Notes: generated from the letters alone by a model not told the origin. A DNA stretch of 64,000 nt from Limnohabitans sp. DM1 (GCF_001269385.1 NZ_CXOO01000031.1:62001-126000); one strand, 5' to 3'. Shown: positions 1 through 11,068, counted from the first letter of the stretch. Numbers and translations: made by a program.

Positions 1-488
1 TGGGCGCGGTCGAGCGGGCCCTGAAAAAACGCAAACACCGCCCCATGTTCATGGTCGATTTGGCGGTGCCGCGTGACATTGAACCCGAAGTCAAGTCGCT
101 GGAAGACGTCTACCTCTACACCGTGGACGACTTGGCGAGCGTCGTGCAAACCGGCCAGGCCCACCGCCAAGCGGCCGTGGCCGAAGCCGAAGTCATCATC
201 GATGCCGGCGTGCAAAGCTTCATGCACTGGATGGGCCAACGCGGCACCGTGCCCCTGATCCAGCAACTGCAAAACCAGGCCGACGCCTGGCGCGAAGCCG
301 AGCTGGCCCGCGCCCGCAAGCTGCTGGCCCGGGGCGATGACCCGATCGCCGTGATGGAAGCCCTGTCCAAGGGCCTGACCCAGAAGATGCTGCACGGCGC
401 CTTGGCCGAGCTGCGCGGGGCTGAGCCAGAGCACCGCGAGCAGACCATGCAGACGGTTCAGCGCGTTTTCCTGCGCAAAGAGCGTTAG
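1..488 (+). CDS. hemA: Glutamyl-tRNA reductase, C-terminal part
   Basis: The gene enters from outside the window in the frame whose first full codon is at base 3, so only the last ~161 residues are visible. HemA reduces glutamyl-tRNA(Glu) to glutamate-1-semialdehyde, the first committed step of tetrapyrrole synthesis. The visible part begins at the end of the NADPH-binding domain ([14 protein letters not shown] is typical HemA sequence) and continues into the long helical linker and dimerization domain, ending in VFLRKER. It lies upstream of prfA, the usual hemA-prfA-prmC order in proteobacteria. The N-terminal catalytic cysteine domain is outside the window. Confidence 0.95.
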   Translation, partial: GAVERALKKRKHRPMFMVDLAVPRDIEPEVKSLEDVYLYTVDDLASVVQTGQAHRQAAVAEAEVIIDAGVQSFMHWMGQRGTVPLIQQLQNQADAWREAELARARKLLARGDDPIAVMEALSKGLTQKMLHGALAELRGAEPEHREQTMQTVQRVFLRKER

Positions 489-607
489 CGGCTGACTTGG
501 CAGGTCGGGGCTTGCGCGCCGACACTTTCTCTGTCCCTGCTGCCTGCAGCGTCTGCACCGACTCAGGGCCAGCGCCGCGATCCAAGCTCCCAACCGTTCC
601 CGCCCGC

Positions 608-1696
608 ATGAAACCTTTCCTCATCCAACAACTCGAACGCTACGCCCTGCGCCTGACCGAGCTGGACTTTTTGCTGTCCCGCGAAGACATCATGGCCGAC
701 ATGACGCAGTTCCTGAAGCTCTCGCGCGAACATGCCGAAGTCAGCGCCGTGGCCTCGCGCTTTGCCCGCTTTCAGCAGCGCAGCGCCGACCTGGCCGCCG
801 CGCAAGCCATGCTGGATGAGGAAGACATGCGCGAGATGGCCGAAGAAGAAGCGGCCAGCGCCAGCGCCGAACTGCAAAGTCTGGAGGCTGAGCTGCAGCG
901 CATGCTGCTGCCCAAAGACCCCGACGACGCCCGCCCGGCCTTTCTCGAAATCCGCGCCGGCACCGGGGGCGATGAGTCGGCCCTGTTTGCAGGGGACCTG
1001 CTGCGCATGTACACGCGCTATGCCGAAAGCCAGGGATGGCGGTGCGAGATCGTCTCGGAATCAGTGAGCGAGTTGGGTGGCTACAAGGAAGTCGTGGTCC
1101 GCATCGAGGGCGACCAGGTGTATGGCGCGCTCAAGTTCGAATCCGGTGGCCACCGCGTGCAACGCGTGCCCGCCACCGAAACCCAAGGCCGTATCCACAC
1201 CAGCGCCTGCACCGTGGCGGTGCTGGCCGAGCCGGACGAGGCCGAGGCCATCAAGATCAACCCATCGGACCTGCGCATCGACACCTACCGCGCCAGCGGT
1301 GCGGGCGGGCAACACATCAACAAAACCGACTCGGCGGTGCGCATCACCCACCTGCCCACCGGCATCGTGGCCGAATGCCAAGATGGCCGCAGCCAGCACA
1401 GCAACAAGGCCCAGGCCCTGAAGGTGCTGACGGCCCGCATCCAGGAAAAAGACCGGGCCGAGCGCGCCGCCAAAGACGCGGCCGAACGCAAAAGCCTGAT
1501 CGGCAGCGGCGACCGCTCGGACCGCATCCGCACCTACAACTTCCCGCAAGGGCGCCTCACCGACCACCGCATCAACCTGACTTTGTACAAGCTGCTCACC
1601 ATCATGGAGGGCGATTTGCAGGACGTGGTCCACGCCTTGCAAAGCTACGAAGCCGCCGAACAGCTGGCCGCGCTGGAAATCGGGGCCACAGCCTGA
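608..1696 (+). CDS. prfA: Peptide chain release factor 1
   Basis: RF1 recognises UAA and UAG stop codons and triggers peptide release. The 362 aa product has the PxT codon-reading tripeptide PAT at residues 188-190 and the catalytic GGQ at 233-235 ([14 protein letters not shown]), both at the E. coli positions. The reading frame is open back to 497, but the family length and the conserved start [12 protein letters not shown] favour ATG 608. No clear Shine-Dalgarno precedes it. The stop codon overlaps the prmC start (TGATG), so the two are coupled; PrmC methylates the GGQ glutamine of this protein. Confidence 0.96.
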   Translation: MKPFLIQQLERYALRLTELDFLLSREDIMADMTQFLKLSREHAEVSAVASRFARFQQRSADLAAAQAMLDEEDMREMAEEEAASASAELQSLEAELQRMLLPKDPDDARPAFLEIRAGTGGDESALFAGDLLRMYTRYAESQGWRCEIVSESVSELGGYKEVVVRIEGDQVYGALKFESGGHRVQRVPATETQGRIHTSACTVAVLAEPDEAEAIKINPSDLRIDTYRASGAGGQHINKTDSAVRITHLPTGIVAECQDGRSQHSNKAQALKVLTARIQEKDRAERAAKDAAERKSLIGSGDRSDRIRTYNFPQGRLTDHRINLTLYKLLTIMEGDLQDVVHALQSYEAAEQLAALEIGATA

Positions 1697-2553
1697 TGCA
1701 AAACACAACGACCGTGGCCGAGTGTCTGCGCCAAGCCCAAGCCAGAGGCTTGGCCCGGGTGGACGCGCAGATCTTGCTGCTGCACAGCCTGCAGCGCCCA
1801 CTGCACGACCGCGCCTGGCTGCTGGCCCACGACAGCGACACCTTGACGCCAGTACAAGTCGCTGCGTGGCAAGACGCGCTCAAGCGCCGCTTGCAGGGTG
1901 AGCCCGTGGCCTACATCACCGGGCGCAAGGATTTTTTTAGCCTGACGCTGGCCGTGGATGCGCGTGTGCTGGACCCGCGCCCCGACACCGAAACCCTGGT
2001 GGACTGGGCTCTGGCGTGTCTGCCTGAATCCGCACCTGAAACACACTCGCCCCGCATTTTGGACTTGGGAACGGGCAGCGGCGCGGTGGCCCTGGCCTTG
2101 CAACACGCCCGCCCCAATGCTACGGTGTGGGCCGTGGACGCCAGCGAAGACGCCCTGGCCGTGGCCCGCGCCAATGCCGCCCGCTTGCAGCTGGGTGTGC
2201 AATTCATCGCCAGCGACTGGCTGGACGCGGTAGATGTTCAGCACACAGGCCACTTTGACCTCATCGTCTCCAACCCGCCCTATGTGGCCGAGGGCGACCC
2301 GCACCTGGCCGCCCTGACGCACGAGCCCCTGCAGGCCCTGACCAGCGGCCCCGACGGCCTGGATGACATCCGCCAGATCATCGCCCAAGCCCCTGCCTGT
2401 CTGGCCCCGGGCGGCTGGCTGCTGCTCGAACACGGCTGGGACCAGGCTGCCCCGGTGCAGGCGCTGCTGCGCGAGGCCGGCTTTGAGCAGGTGCAGTCGC
2501 GCCGCGATCTGGGCGGCATTGAGCGCTGCACAGGCGCGGCCATGCCGAAGTGA
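1696..2553 (+). CDS. prmC: Release factor glutamine methyltransferase
   Basis: PrmC (HemK) N5-methylates the glutamine of the GGQ motif in RF1 and RF2 using S-adenosylmethionine. The 285 aa product has an N-terminal helical domain (about residues 1-80), the SAM-binding loop DLGTGSGAVALAL near residue 120, and the diagnostic NPPY substrate-glutamine motif starting at N193 (SNPPYVAEGDPHL). The frame is open far upstream across prfA, but that extension is only a shadow; ATG 1696 overlaps the prfA stop by one base and gives family length. Confidence 0.95.
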   Translation: MQNTTTVAECLRQAQARGLARVDAQILLLHSLQRPLHDRAWLLAHDSDTLTPVQVAAWQDALKRRLQGEPVAYITGRKDFFSLTLAVDARVLDPRPDTETLVDWALACLPESAPETHSPRILDLGTGSGAVALALQHARPNATVWAVDASEDALAVARANAARLQLGVQFIASDWLDAVDVQHTGHFDLIVSNPPYVAEGDPHLAALTHEPLQALTSGPDGLDDIRQIIAQAPACLAPGGWLLLEHGWDQAAPVQALLREAGFEQVQSRRDLGGIERCTGAAMPK

Positions 2554-2638
2554 CAGCAACATCCCTGTGAAAATGGCAGACTTTCAATCAGAGACATAAT
2601 TCACCCCATTCGACACCGACCCCATTTGGAGCAACACC

Positions 2639-2962
2639 ATGAGCGACACCCAGCAACGCATCGACGAACTCGTCAAAGGCAACGAGATCACCCTGTTCAT
2701 GAAGGGCAGCGCCAGCTTCCCCATGTGCGGTTTTTCCGGCCGTGCCATCCAGATCCTCAAAGCCGTCGGTGTGGACCCCAAAACGGTCAAGACCGTGAAC
2801 GTGCTGGACGACGCCGAAATCCGCCAAGGCATCAAGGAATACAGCAACTGGCCCACCATCCCCCAGCTCTACGTCAAGGGCGAGTTCATCGGCGGCTCGG
2901 ACATCATGATGGAAATGTACGAATCGGGCGAACTGCAGCAAGTGATCAACGGCCAAGCATAA
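2639..2962 (+). CDS. grxD: Monothiol glutaredoxin Grx4 type
   Basis: A 107 aa CGFS-type glutaredoxin. These proteins bind and transfer [2Fe-2S] clusters, often with BolA partners, rather than acting mainly as reductases. The active-site CGFS starts at C30 (FPMCGFSGRA), with the WPTIPQLYVKGEFIGG glutathione-binding stretch downstream. A GGAG ribosome site at 2628-2631 lies seven bases before the ATG. It follows prmC and ends at a strong terminator. A BolA/IbaG homologue is encoded at 48.7 kb. Confidence 0.95.
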   Translation: MSDTQQRIDELVKGNEITLFMKGSASFPMCGFSGRAIQILKAVGVDPKTVKTVNVLDDAEIRQGIKEYSNWPTIPQLYVKGEFIGGSDIMMEMYESGELQQVINGQA

Positions 2963-2984
2963 TCGACCTGCAACCCATGCCAGA

Positions 2985-3006
2985 GCCACCTTCGGGTGGC
3001 TTTTTT
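2985..3006 (+). terminator. Rho-independent terminator after grxD
   Basis: A six-base-pair stem GCCACC/GGTGGC with a TTCG tetraloop is followed by six T residues, 23 bases after the grxD stop. It ends the rightward transcript just before the convergent transglycosylase gene. Confidence 0.9.
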
Positions 3007-3012
3007 GCGGCT

Positions 3013-3663
3013 TCAATCCGCCGCATGCACCCACTGCCGCTGCGCCGCCAGTACCGCTTGCGGGTAGACTGCCTGCCCCCGGCTACCGTTGTAGCGGCCC
3101 AGGCCCAGAAACAGGTCACCCCGTTCGCGGTCGAGGTAGTGGCGCAGGATGACGCAGCCAAAGCGCAGGTTGGTCTGCATGTGGAACAGGCGGCCATCGT
3201 CGCCGTCGCCAATCAGGCGCGCCCAAAAAGGCATGACCTGCATGTAGCCGCGCGCCCCGGCACTGGAGATGGCGTATTTGCGAAAACCGCTCTCGACCTG
3301 CACGACGCCCAGCACCAAAGATAGCGGCAAACCGGCCCTACGGGCCTCGTACCAGAGGGTTTGCAGGAATTCTTGCCGTTCAGCGGCGTGTTTTTTGTAC
3401 CGCGCCAGGCGCTGACTGGCATGGGTTTGCCAGTCTGAATAGGTCTGTTGCGCAGCTGCGTTGGCAAGCAGCGGCTCAGGCGGGGCCGCAGCAGCCACTG
3501 CTGCGCTCAGCGCGGTGCGCACGGCATGCGACAAAGGCTCTTCGATCTGCGGGCCTGCCCAAACGCCCGAGCTCCAGAGACCGGTCCCACATCCCGCAAC
3601 ATAGCCAGCAGCCCAATGCAGCAGGGCCAGGCGGCGGCTGGGCATGGTCAGAACTGAGGGCAT
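3013..3663 (-). CDS. Lytic transglycosylase, SLT domain
   Basis: Predicted periplasmic or envelope-bound murein lytic transglycosylase that cleaves the MurNAc-GlcNAc bond. The C-terminal half carries the SLT domain, with the catalytic glutamate in VVQVESGFRKYAIS followed by GARGYMQVMPFW and GLGRYNGS. The start chosen (MPSVLTMPSRRLALL, about 216 aa) places a basic n-region and hydrophobic segment LLHWAAGYVAGCG at the N-terminus, consistent with a signal peptide; the frame is open to 3717, so a longer start is possible. It lies downstream of proS on the same strand, with 14 bases between the proS stop and the open frame. Confidence 0.85.
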   Translation of the reverse strand: MPSVLTMPSRRLALLHWAAGYVAGCGTGLWSSGVWAGPQIEEPLSHAVRTALSAAVAAAAPPEPLLANAAAQQTYSDWQTHASQRLARYKKHAAERQEFLQTLWYEARRAGLPLSLVLGVVQVESGFRKYAISSAGARGYMQVMPFWARLIGDGDDGRLFHMQTNLRFGCVILRHYLDRERGDLFLGLGRYNGSRGQAVYPQAVLAAQRQWVHAAD

Positions 3664-3731
3664 GACGAGCAGGTCAGACCTGCCGTCAAGATCGGGAGTA
3701 CCAGACTTTGCGGCCATCAGGCCCCCACGGT

Positions 3732-5477
3732 TCAGGCGGCCAGTCGCGCCCGGATGTGGGCCAGGATGTCGGCCACAGCCACTTTGCTGGATTCGGCATC
3801 GCGGCGGTGCTGGTACTCGACCAGACCGTCTTTGAGGCCCTTGTCACCGATGGTGATGCGGTGTGGCACACCGATCAGCTCCCAGTCGGCGAACATGGCA
3901 CCGGGGCGCTCGCCCCGGTCGTCCAGGATCACGTCCACGCCGACGGCCAACAAGGCGGCGTAGATGCGCTCGGCTTCAAGCTTGACGGCTTCGCTGCGGT
4001 CCATGCCGATGGGGCAAACCACCACGGTGAAGGGTGCAATCGCGTCGGGCCAGATGATGCCGCGCTCGTCGTGGTTTTGCTCGATGGCGGCGGCGGGCAA
4101 GCGGGTGATGCCGATGCCGTAGCAGCCCATTTCCAGAAACTGCGGTTTGCCGGTTTCGTCCAGGAAAGTGGCGTTCATGGCCTTGGAGTATTTGGTGCCC
4201 AAATAGAACACATGGCCCACTTCGATGCCGCGCTCAATGGCCAGCTCGCCCTGGCCGTCGGGCGACTTGTCGCCCACCACCACGTTGCGGATGTCGGCCA
4301 CCAAAGCGGGCTCGGGCAGGTCGCGGCCCCAGTTGACGCCGGTGATGTGGAAGTCTGGCTCATTGGCACCGCAAATCCAGTCGGCCATCACGGCCACGTC
4401 GCGGTCAGCTACCAGGTGCACAGGTTTTTTAAGATTCAGGGGGCCGAGGTAACCCGGCTTGCAAGCAAAGTGGTCTTCGATCTCGGCCAGGGTGGCAAAG
4501 CGGAAGCCGCCTTCCATGCCGGGCAACTTGCCCACTTTGACTTCGTTCATGTCGTGGTCACCGCGCAGCAACAAGAGCCAGACTTGGGATTTGACGATCT
4601 CGCCCTGTTCGTTCAGGGTGTCGGTGGCAAGCACCAGCGACTTGACGGTGGTAGACAGCGGCACATTCAGCAAGACTGCCACGTCTTCGCAGGTGCTCTT
4701 GCCGGGCGTGGCGGTTTTCGTCAGGGCTTGCGTGGCCGCACCGCGTGGCTGGCTGGGGGCCAGGGCCTCGGCTTTTTCGATGTTGGCGGCGTAGCTGCTG
4801 CTGGGGCAATACACGATGGCGTCTTCGCCTGTGGCGGCGATCACCTGGAACTCTTCGCTCAAGTCACCCCCGATGGCACCGCTGTCGGCGGCCACGGCGC
4901 GGTAGGTCAAGCCAAAGCGGTCAAAGATCTTGCGGTAAGCCCCGGCCATGACCTGGTAGCTGGCCTTGGCGCTGGCCACGTCACGGTCAAAGCTGTAGGC
5001 GTCTTTCATGGTGAATTCGCGCCCACGCATCAGGCCAAAGCGGGGGCGGCGCTCGTCGCGGAATTTGGTCTGAATCTGGTAGAAGTTCTTGGGCAGCTGC
5101 TTGTAGCTGCGCACTTCCTGACGCACCACGTCGGTCACCACCTCTTCGCTGGTGGGCTGGATCACGAAGTCGCGGCCGTGGCGGTCCTTGATGCGCAACA
5201 ACTCGGGGCCCATCTTGTCAAAACGGCCCGTTTCCTGCCAAAGCTCTGCGGGCTGCACCACGGGCATGGTCATCTCGATGGCGCCTGCCCGGTTCATTTC
5301 TTCGCGCACGATGGCCTCGACCTTGCGGATCACACGCAAGCCCATGGGCATGTAGTTGTAGATGCCCGCGCCCAGTTTCTTGATCAGCCCCGACCGGGTC
5401 ATCAGCTTGTGGCTGACCACCTCGGCATCGGCTGGAGCTTCTTTGAGGGTGGAAATGAGAAATTGGGAGGCTTTCAT
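3732..5477 (-). CDS. proS: Prolyl-tRNA synthetase
   Basis: Class II aminoacyl-tRNA synthetase charging tRNA(Pro). The 581 aa length and the inserted editing domain between motif 2 ([16 protein letters not shown], about residues 140-155) and motif 3 ([20 protein letters not shown], about 450) mark the bacterial ProRS type with a YbaK-like cis-editing domain, which clears Ala-tRNA(Pro). The anticodon-binding domain is C-terminal ([22 protein letters not shown]). It diverges from rppH across a 100 bp gap. Confidence 0.97.
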   Translation of the reverse strand: MKASQFLISTLKEAPADAEVVSHKLMTRSGLIKKLGAGIYNYMPMGLRVIRKVEAIVREEMNRAGAIEMTMPVVQPAELWQETGRFDKMGPELLRIKDRHGRDFVIQPTSEEVVTDVVRQEVRSYKQLPKNFYQIQTKFRDERRPRFGLMRGREFTMKDAYSFDRDVASAKASYQVMAGAYRKIFDRFGLTYRAVAADSGAIGGDLSEEFQVIAATGEDAIVYCPSSSYAANIEKAEALAPSQPRGAATQALTKTATPGKSTCEDVAVLLNVPLSTTVKSLVLATDTLNEQGEIVKSQVWLLLLRGDHDMNEVKVGKLPGMEGGFRFATLAEIEDHFACKPGYLGPLNLKKPVHLVADRDVAVMADWICGANEPDFHITGVNWGRDLPEPALVADIRNVVVGDKSPDGQGELAIERGIEVGHVFYLGTKYSKAMNATFLDETGKPQFLEMGCYGIGITRLPAAAIEQNHDERGIIWPDAIAPFTVVVCPIGMDRSEAVKLEAERIYAALLAVGVDVILDDRGERPGAMFADWELIGVPHRITIGDKGLKDGLVEYQHRRDAESSKVAVADILAHIRARLAA

Positions 5478-5577
5478 CGCGACGGGCTAACTCAGACAAG
5501 GGGATCAGGGAAACATCCAACAGCCAGCGGCGATGCGCCGTGCATAATGGACACAATTTAAAAATTTGAGGTTGATT

Positions 5578-6195
5578 ATGCTTGACCGTGAAGGCTTTAG
5601 GCCGAACGTCGGCATCATTCTGCTCAACCAGAAAAATCAGGTTTTCTGGGGCAAGCGCATCCGCACCCACAGCTGGCAGTTTCCACAGGGTGGCATTGAC
5701 CGGGGCGAAAGTCCTGAACAAGCCATGTTCCGCGAACTGCACGAGGAAGTGGGGCTCCACCCGGAGCATGTGCGCATTGTGGCCCGGACCCGTGACTGGT
5801 TGCGCTATGAGGTGCCAGACCGCTTCATCCGACGGGATGCGCGCGGTTTTTACAAGGGCCAGAAGCAAATCTGGTATCTGCTGCAGTTGGTTACCCACGA
5901 CCACCACCTGAACCTGCGCGCCACCGACCACCCCGAGTTCGACGCCTGGCGCTGGAACGATTACTGGGTGCCGCTGGATGTGGTGGTGGAATTCAAGCGC
6001 GGTGTTTACGAAATGGCGCTGACCGAATTGGCCCGTTTTTTGCCACGACACGAAAGACACAACCGTTACCTGCGTGGTGGCCCACGCACGGGGCGTGAAG
6101 GACTCGATCAAGAGCAGTCATCGGCAGACATGCACGCACCTTTTCAGATGGAGTTGCCGCCTGGTGCCAGTTTCGATCCAAATCCTCAAGGCTAA
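5578..6195 (+). CDS. rppH: RNA pyrophosphohydrolase
   Basis: RppH removes pyrophosphate from 5'-triphosphate mRNA ends and so starts 5'-dependent decay. The Nudix box is present ([23 protein letters not shown] in two parts: [13 protein letters not shown] then [10 protein letters not shown], about residues 37-59), in the typical context [16 protein letters not shown] ribosome site at 5568-5571 sits six bases before ATG 5578, so this start is preferred over TTG 5566. The 205 aa product has a C-terminal tail of about 40 residues beyond the Nudix fold. A CATAAT hexamer at 5543-5548 may be its -10 element. Confidence 0.93.
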   Translation: MLDREGFRPNVGIILLNQKNQVFWGKRIRTHSWQFPQGGIDRGESPEQAMFRELHEEVGLHPEHVRIVARTRDWLRYEVPDRFIRRDARGFYKGQKQIWYLLQLVTHDHHLNLRATDHPEFDAWRWNDYWVPLDVVVEFKRGVYEMALTELARFLPRHERHNRYLRGGPRTGREGLDQEQSSADMHAPFQMELPPGASFDPNPQG

Positions 6196-6200
6196 GTGTC

Positions 6201-6247
6201 GGGATAACCTGATCTGATCAGTTAACGAGACAAAATCAGGTTATCCC
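6201..6247. repeat. 13 bp perfect inverted repeat between rppH and proB ends
   Basis: GGGATAACCTGAT at 6201-6213 is exactly matched by its reverse complement at 6235-6247, with 21 bases between. The right arm lies inside the last codons of proB and the loop contains its stop codon. No T-run follows either arm, so if it stops transcription it is not a classic terminator. Confidence 0.7.
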
Positions 6248-7358
6248 GGTGCACCATTTCGGTTTCAGCGGTGTAGCCCAACAAAGCCACATAGTCATGC
6301 GAGGGTTTGCGGCAAAGCAGGCGTGCTTCAGCGCTGGCGTAATTGGCCAAGCCCCGAGCGATTTCCGAACCTTGCTCATCCTTGATGGCAATCACGTCGC
6401 CGCGTGAAAAATCACCCGCCACACCCGTCATGCCAATGGGCAGCAGGCTCTTGCCTTCGGTCAGCACTTTGTGGGCGGCTCCCGCATCGACCGTGACCGA
6501 GCCGCGCAATTGCAGGTGGTCGGCCATCCATTGTTTGCGGGCTTGCTGTTTGGCGGTCTGGGCCACCAGCAATGTGCCCATGTTGTCGCCCTGGCTCAGG
6601 CGCAGCAGCGCATCGGGTTCACGCCCCCAAGCGATCACGGTGGACGCGCCCGAACCCGCGGCACGCTTGGCCGCCAAGATTTTGGTGATCATGCCGCCCT
6701 TGCCGATGCTGGAGCCCGCACCGCCCGCCATGGCTTCCAGGGCAGGATCACCTGCATGGGCTTCGTGCACAAAGGTGGCCGAGGCGTCTTTGCGCGGGTC
6801 GGCGGTGTAAAGGCCTTTTTGATCGGTCAGGATGACCAGCAGGTCGGCTTCAATCAGGTTGGCCACCAAAGCGCCCAAGGTGTCGTTGTCACCGAATTTG
6901 ATCTCGTCGTTGACCACCGTGTCGTTTTCGTTGATCACGGGCAAGACACGGTGCTGCAGCAAAGTGAGCAAGGTCGAGCGGGCATTGAGGTAACGCTCGC
7001 GGTCGGCCAGGTCGGCGTGCGTGAGCAGCACTTGGGCACTGCCCATGCCGTTTTCGCGGAGTTTGGTTTCGTACATCTGCGCCAGGCCCATTTGGCCAAC
7101 GGCAGCGGCGGCTTGGAGCGCCGGCACTTCGCTCGGGCGGGTGGTCCAACCCAGGCGCTTCATGCCTTCGGCAATGGCGCCGCTGGAGACCATGACCACT
7201 TCCTTGCCCTGGGCGCTGAGCAGCGCCATTTGGCGGCACCACTCGCCAATCGCGCCTTCGTCCAAGCCCCGGCCTTCGTTGGTCACCAGGCTGGAGCCGA
7301 CTTTGACGACGATGCGGCGGGCATCGCGCAGCAGAGTGGAAACGGCGGCAGAAGTCAT
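6222..7358 (-). CDS. proB: Glutamate 5-kinase
   Basis: Catalyses ATP-dependent phosphorylation of glutamate, the first step of proline synthesis. The amino acid kinase domain begins [16 protein letters not shown] and contains [15 protein letters not shown] and [17 protein letters not shown]; the C-terminal ~100 residues form a PUA domain ([18 protein letters not shown]). Start at 7358 gives 378 aa, the family length; 7379 is an alternative in the same frame. It follows obgE by a short gap and is probably in the same transcript. Confidence 0.95.
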   Translation of the reverse strand: MTSAAVSTLLRDARRIVVKVGSSLVTNEGRGLDEGAIGEWCRQMALLSAQGKEVVMVSSGAIAEGMKRLGWTTRPSEVPALQAAAAVGQMGLAQMYETKLRENGMGSAQVLLTHADLADRERYLNARSTLLTLLQHRVLPVINENDTVVNDEIKFGDNDTLGALVANLIEADLLVILTDQKGLYTADPRKDASATFVHEAHAGDPALEAMAGGAGSSIGKGGMITKILAAKRAAGSGASTVIAWGREPDALLRLSQGDNMGTLLVAQTAKQQARKQWMADHLQLRGSVTVDAGAAHKVLTEGKSLLPIGMTGVAGDFSRGDVIAIKDEQGSEIARGLANYASAEARLLCRKPSHDYVALLGYTAETEMVHRDNLILSR

Positions 7359-7415
7359 GCTGAGAAGTTGGCTTGGCATTGAAACAGCGCTGGACAGGGA
7401 ACGGGGTTGGCCACG

Positions 7416-8570
<1,155 letters not shown>

Positions 8571-8595
8571 TCAAAAGGTCAGCGGACCAGAATGC

Positions 8596-8618
8596 GAAAA
8601 GCCCCGGCTTGCGGGGCT
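8596..8618 (-). terminator. Terminator after rpmA
   Basis: Read on the minus strand, AGCCCCG and CGGGGCT form a seven-base-pair stem (8600-8606 with 8612-8618) followed by TTTT. It lies 27 bases past the rpmA stop and would end or attenuate the rplU-rpmA transcript before obgE. Confidence 0.85.
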
Positions 8619-8644
8619 CCTCTTTGCAGATGGACGAGACAGGC

Positions 8645-8905
8645 TTAAACAGCCGGTGTCACGTTGACCATGTGCTTGCTGAGCTCACCTTTGGTGGAGA
8701 ACGACACGTGGCCGTCAACCAGGGCAAACAAAGTGTGGTCCTTGCCGATGCCGACATTGTTGCCAGCATGGAACTTGGTGCCACGTTGACGAACGATGAT
8801 CGAGCCTGCGCTGATCAGTTCACCACCGAAAGCCTTGACGCCGAGCATTTTTGGCTTGGAATCACGACCGTTGCGCGTAGAGCCGCCGCCTTTTTTCTGT
8901 GCCAT
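8645..8905 (-). CDS. rpmA: 50S ribosomal protein L27
   Basis: The 86 aa protein starts [19 protein letters not shown], typical of L27, which lies near the peptidyl transferase centre. The conserved [21 protein letters not shown] follows. A GAGGAG ribosome site overlaps the rplU stop codon, so the two genes are tightly coupled. Confidence 0.98.
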   Translation of the reverse strand: MAQKKGGGSTRNGRDSKPKMLGVKAFGGELISAGSIIVRQRGTKFHAGNNVGIGKDHTLFALVDGHVSFSTKGELSKHMVNVTPAV

Positions 8906-8917
8906 GACCTATTCTCC

Positions 8918-9229
8918 TCAGGCAGCGATCGCGCCGATTTGCAGTTCGGTGAACTGCTGACGGTGACCCTGACGTTTCTGATAGTGCTTACGACGGCGCA
9001 TCTTGAAGATGTGCACTTTGTCGTGCTTGCCATGTGCCAAAACAGTGGCTTTGACTGTGGCGCCGGACACCAGGGGCGTGCCGATCTTCAGGTCTGCGCC
9101 GTTGCCGACTGCGAGAACTTGATCGATCACGATTTCCTGGCCAACGTCCGCAGCAATCTGTTCTACTTTAATTTTTTCGCCAGCGACAACACGATACTGT
9201 TTGCCACCGGTTTTTATGACCGCGTACAT
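8918..9229 (-). CDS. rplU: 50S ribosomal protein L21
   Basis: A 103 aa L21 protein ([46 protein letters not shown]). ATG 9229 matches the family start; the open frame extends to 9331 but the extra codons overlap the promoter. First gene of the rplU-rpmA operon, read from the promoter at 9282-9311. Confidence 0.98.
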   Translation of the reverse strand: MYAVIKTGGKQYRVVAGEKIKVEQIAADVGQEIVIDQVLAVGNGADLKIGTPLVSGATVKATVLAHGKHDKVHIFKMRRRKHYQKRQGHRQQFTELQIGAIAA

Positions 9230-9281
9230 ATTAGACCTCTTGAATGGAAGTTTCCAAGGGCTGATCCCCAAGGAACCGAAG

Positions 9282-9311
9282 ATTCTAGCATGGCCACCCC
9301 ATGCCTGGCAA
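9282..9311 (-). promoter_or_regulatory. Sigma-70 promoter of rplU-rpmA
   Basis: On the minus strand TTGCCA (9306-9311) and TAGAAT (9282-9287) are separated by 18 bases, a good match to sigma-70 consensus, 53 bases upstream of the L21 start codon. Confidence 0.75.
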
Positions 9312-9363
9312 ATCTGCAGCACGCTCCACACATCCGCCTCAGGTGGCCCGACACGGCGGTCCC

Positions 9364-9369
9364 TATAAT
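9364..9369 (+). promoter_or_regulatory. Perfect -10 box upstream of ispB
   Basis: TATAAT on the plus strand, 72 bases before the ispB start. No good -35 hexamer stands 16-18 bases upstream, so only the -10 element is called. Confidence 0.5.
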
Positions 9370-9441
9370 TGCGACGCGCACTGGGTGCGTTTTTGTTCCA
9401 ACCGCCTCGGCCCCACCGAGCCTCCCAGCCGGATCCTCCAT

Positions 9442-10425
9442 TTGTCTGCCTCAGAAAACAGCACCGCCGCCGTTCTTGAACTGGTGGCCCCGGACATGGC
9501 CCAGGTCGACCGTGTCATCGCCCAGCGGCTCGATTCGGGTGTGCCCTTGGTGGCAGAGGTGGCCCGCTACATCATCTCGGCCGGTGGCAAGCGGCTGCGC
9601 CCGGTTTTGCTGCTGCTCACTTGTGGTGCCTTGGGCTACACCGGTGCCCAGCGCCACAACCTGGCGGCCGTGGTCGAATTCATCCACACCGCCACCTTGC
9701 TGCATGACGACGTGGTCGATGAGTCCACGCTGCGACGCGGCCGCCCCACTGCCAACGAAAGCTTTGGCAACCCAGCCAGCGTGCTGGTGGGCGACTTTTT
9801 GTATTCTCGCGCCTTCCAGATGATGGTGGACGCGGGCAGCATGCGCGTCATGCAAACCCTGGCCGATGCCACCAACGTGATCGCCGAAGGCGAAGTGTTG
9901 CAACTGATGAACATGCACGACGCCTCTCTCGACGAAGAAGGCTATCTGCGCGTGATCCGTTCCAAAACCGCCAAGCTGTTTGAAGCCAGCGCACGCCTGG
10001 GCGCCATTTTGACGGGCAGCCCCGCCCCCATTGAGGCGGCCTGCGCTGAATATGGCCAAGCCTTGGGCACGGCTTTTCAGGTCATTGACGATGTGCTGGA
10101 TTACGACGGCAACGCCGCCGAAATGGGCAAAAACCTGGGTGATGACCTGCGCGAAGGCAAAGCCACCTTGCCGCTGATCTTGGCCATGCAACGCGGCTCC
10201 CCAGCGCAAAGCCAGACGGTGCGCCAAGCTATTGAAACCGGCAGCGTGGACAAGCTTCACGAAATTGTCAGCATCGTGCGCGAAACCGGCGCCCTGGACG
10301 CCACCCGCGATGCAGCAGCAGTCGAAGCACAACGCGCCATCGAGGCGGCCTTGCAACTGCCCGACAACACTTACAGCCGGGCCATGATGATACTGGCCTC
10401 GCAGCTGCTCAATCGCAGAACCTGA
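9442..10425 (+). CDS. ispB: Octaprenyl diphosphate synthase
   Basis: Long-chain trans-prenyltransferase that makes the ubiquinone side chain. The two aspartate-rich motifs are present: FARM in [17 protein letters not shown] and SARM in [11 protein letters not shown], plus SAGGKRLRP near residue 52. TTG 9442 ([14 protein letters not shown]) gives 327 aa, the usual length; the frame is open to 9301 but that segment holds the promoter. It diverges from rplU, a common arrangement. Confidence 0.92.
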   Translation: MSASENSTAAVLELVAPDMAQVDRVIAQRLDSGVPLVAEVARYIISAGGKRLRPVLLLLTCGALGYTGAQRHNLAAVVEFIHTATLLHDDVVDESTLRRGRPTANESFGNPASVLVGDFLYSRAFQMMVDAGSMRVMQTLADATNVIAEGEVLQLMNMHDASLDEEGYLRVIRSKTAKLFEASARLGAILTGSPAPIEAACAEYGQALGTAFQVIDDVLDYDGNAAEMGKNLGDDLREGKATLPLILAMQRGSPAQSQTVRQAIETGSVDKLHEIVSIVRETGALDATRDAAAVEAQRAIEAALQLPDNTYSRAMMILASQLLNRRT

Positions 10426-10586
10426 GCGGGTATCGCTCAGCCGGCCCGGCGTAATTGAGGGTCATCAGCCCTGCTCATTCAATCGGCCATCTTTATTGAT
10501 CCGGCCCTGTGAAGTCTTAAATGTTTTCGCAATGTCCCCCTATAAAGTCGGCGGCAACAGATTCGACATGCAGCTACAGCCAGCCG

Positions 10587-10615
10587 TGTCGGAGCTGAAG
10601 CTGCCGAGCTACAAA
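10587..10615 (+). repeat. REP-like repeat, copy 1
   Basis: A 29-base unit beginning TGTCGGAGCT and ending GCTACAAA. It matches the unit at 10671-10699 at 25 of 29 positions by eye. The TGTCGG start faces a TGCCGAG segment, giving weak hairpin potential. Confidence 0.6.
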
Positions 10616-10670
10616 TCTCCCCGTAGGTCAGTGGATTCAGCCCCAACAATTACCCGCCCCCAACCACCAC

Positions 10671-10699
10671 TGTCGGAGCTAAAAATGCCGACCTACAAA
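10671..10699 (+). repeat. REP-like repeat, copy 2
   Basis: Second copy in direct orientation, start to start 84 bases from copy 1. GTCGG and CCGAC within it can pair, as in small REP-type palindromes found between genes in many Burkholderiales. Confidence 0.6.
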
Positions 10700-11062
10700 A
10701 CCTTTGATCATTGAATTCTTCAAAGGTCCGGATCAATAGAAGCTGACAAGGTCTCCAGCAGACCACGCGCTCCGACACATCAGAGGCTTCTGGGGACTTG
10801 GCATGGTGCCAACCCAATACCGCATCGGGCATCAATGTCGACTTTTTCAGCGTCCGGACCTGGTCCACATATGCTTTGTCCTGGGTCTCATCTGAGTTCG
10901 CCAGGTCAGCCGCCAATGCACACGCCACTCACATCACCGTGTTTTTTGAGGATTTTGTCCATCAGACAATGCTCCTTTGATTCATGTTTTCTATTTTGAA
11001 AAAATCATCAATATCGAGATATACAGGCCAGAGAGAGTTTCTGTGACTGACAGTAGTTTTGC

Positions 11063-11068
11063 TAGAAT
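11063..11068 (+). promoter_or_regulatory. -10 box upstream of tRNA-Pro
   Basis: TAGAAT 15 bases before the mature 5' end of the tRNA. No clear -35 is seen. Position suits a tRNA promoter. Confidence 0.5.

Larger units (their letters stand above)
10426..11062. other. Gene-poor intergenic region
   Basis: About 640 bases between ispB and tRNA-Pro with no convincing gene. It contains two REP-like repeats and some leftward coding-like sequence. On the minus strand an AAAGGAG site near 10971-10977 precedes an ATG at 10962 for an 18-codon frame stopping at 10906. A different frame then continues from GTG 10928 to 10650 (92 codons). This could be a decayed small gene, or chance. I recognise neither product. 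Confidence 0.5.

Noticed and set aside
1036-1695. Long N-terminal extension of prmC
   Set aside because: It lies within prfA in another frame; PrmC begins at the coupled ATG 1696.
3708-5561. 617-codon plus-strand open frame opposite proS
   Set aside because: Shadow of proS on the other strand; same compositional artefact. Similar antisense frames over hisD, murA, secA, argJ and obgE were rejected for the same reason.
10496-10714. 72-codon open frame with an internal repeat (SELKLPSYK / SELKMPTYK)
   Set aside because: The peptide repeat is only the translation of the two REP-like DNA repeats; no ribosome site and no family match.
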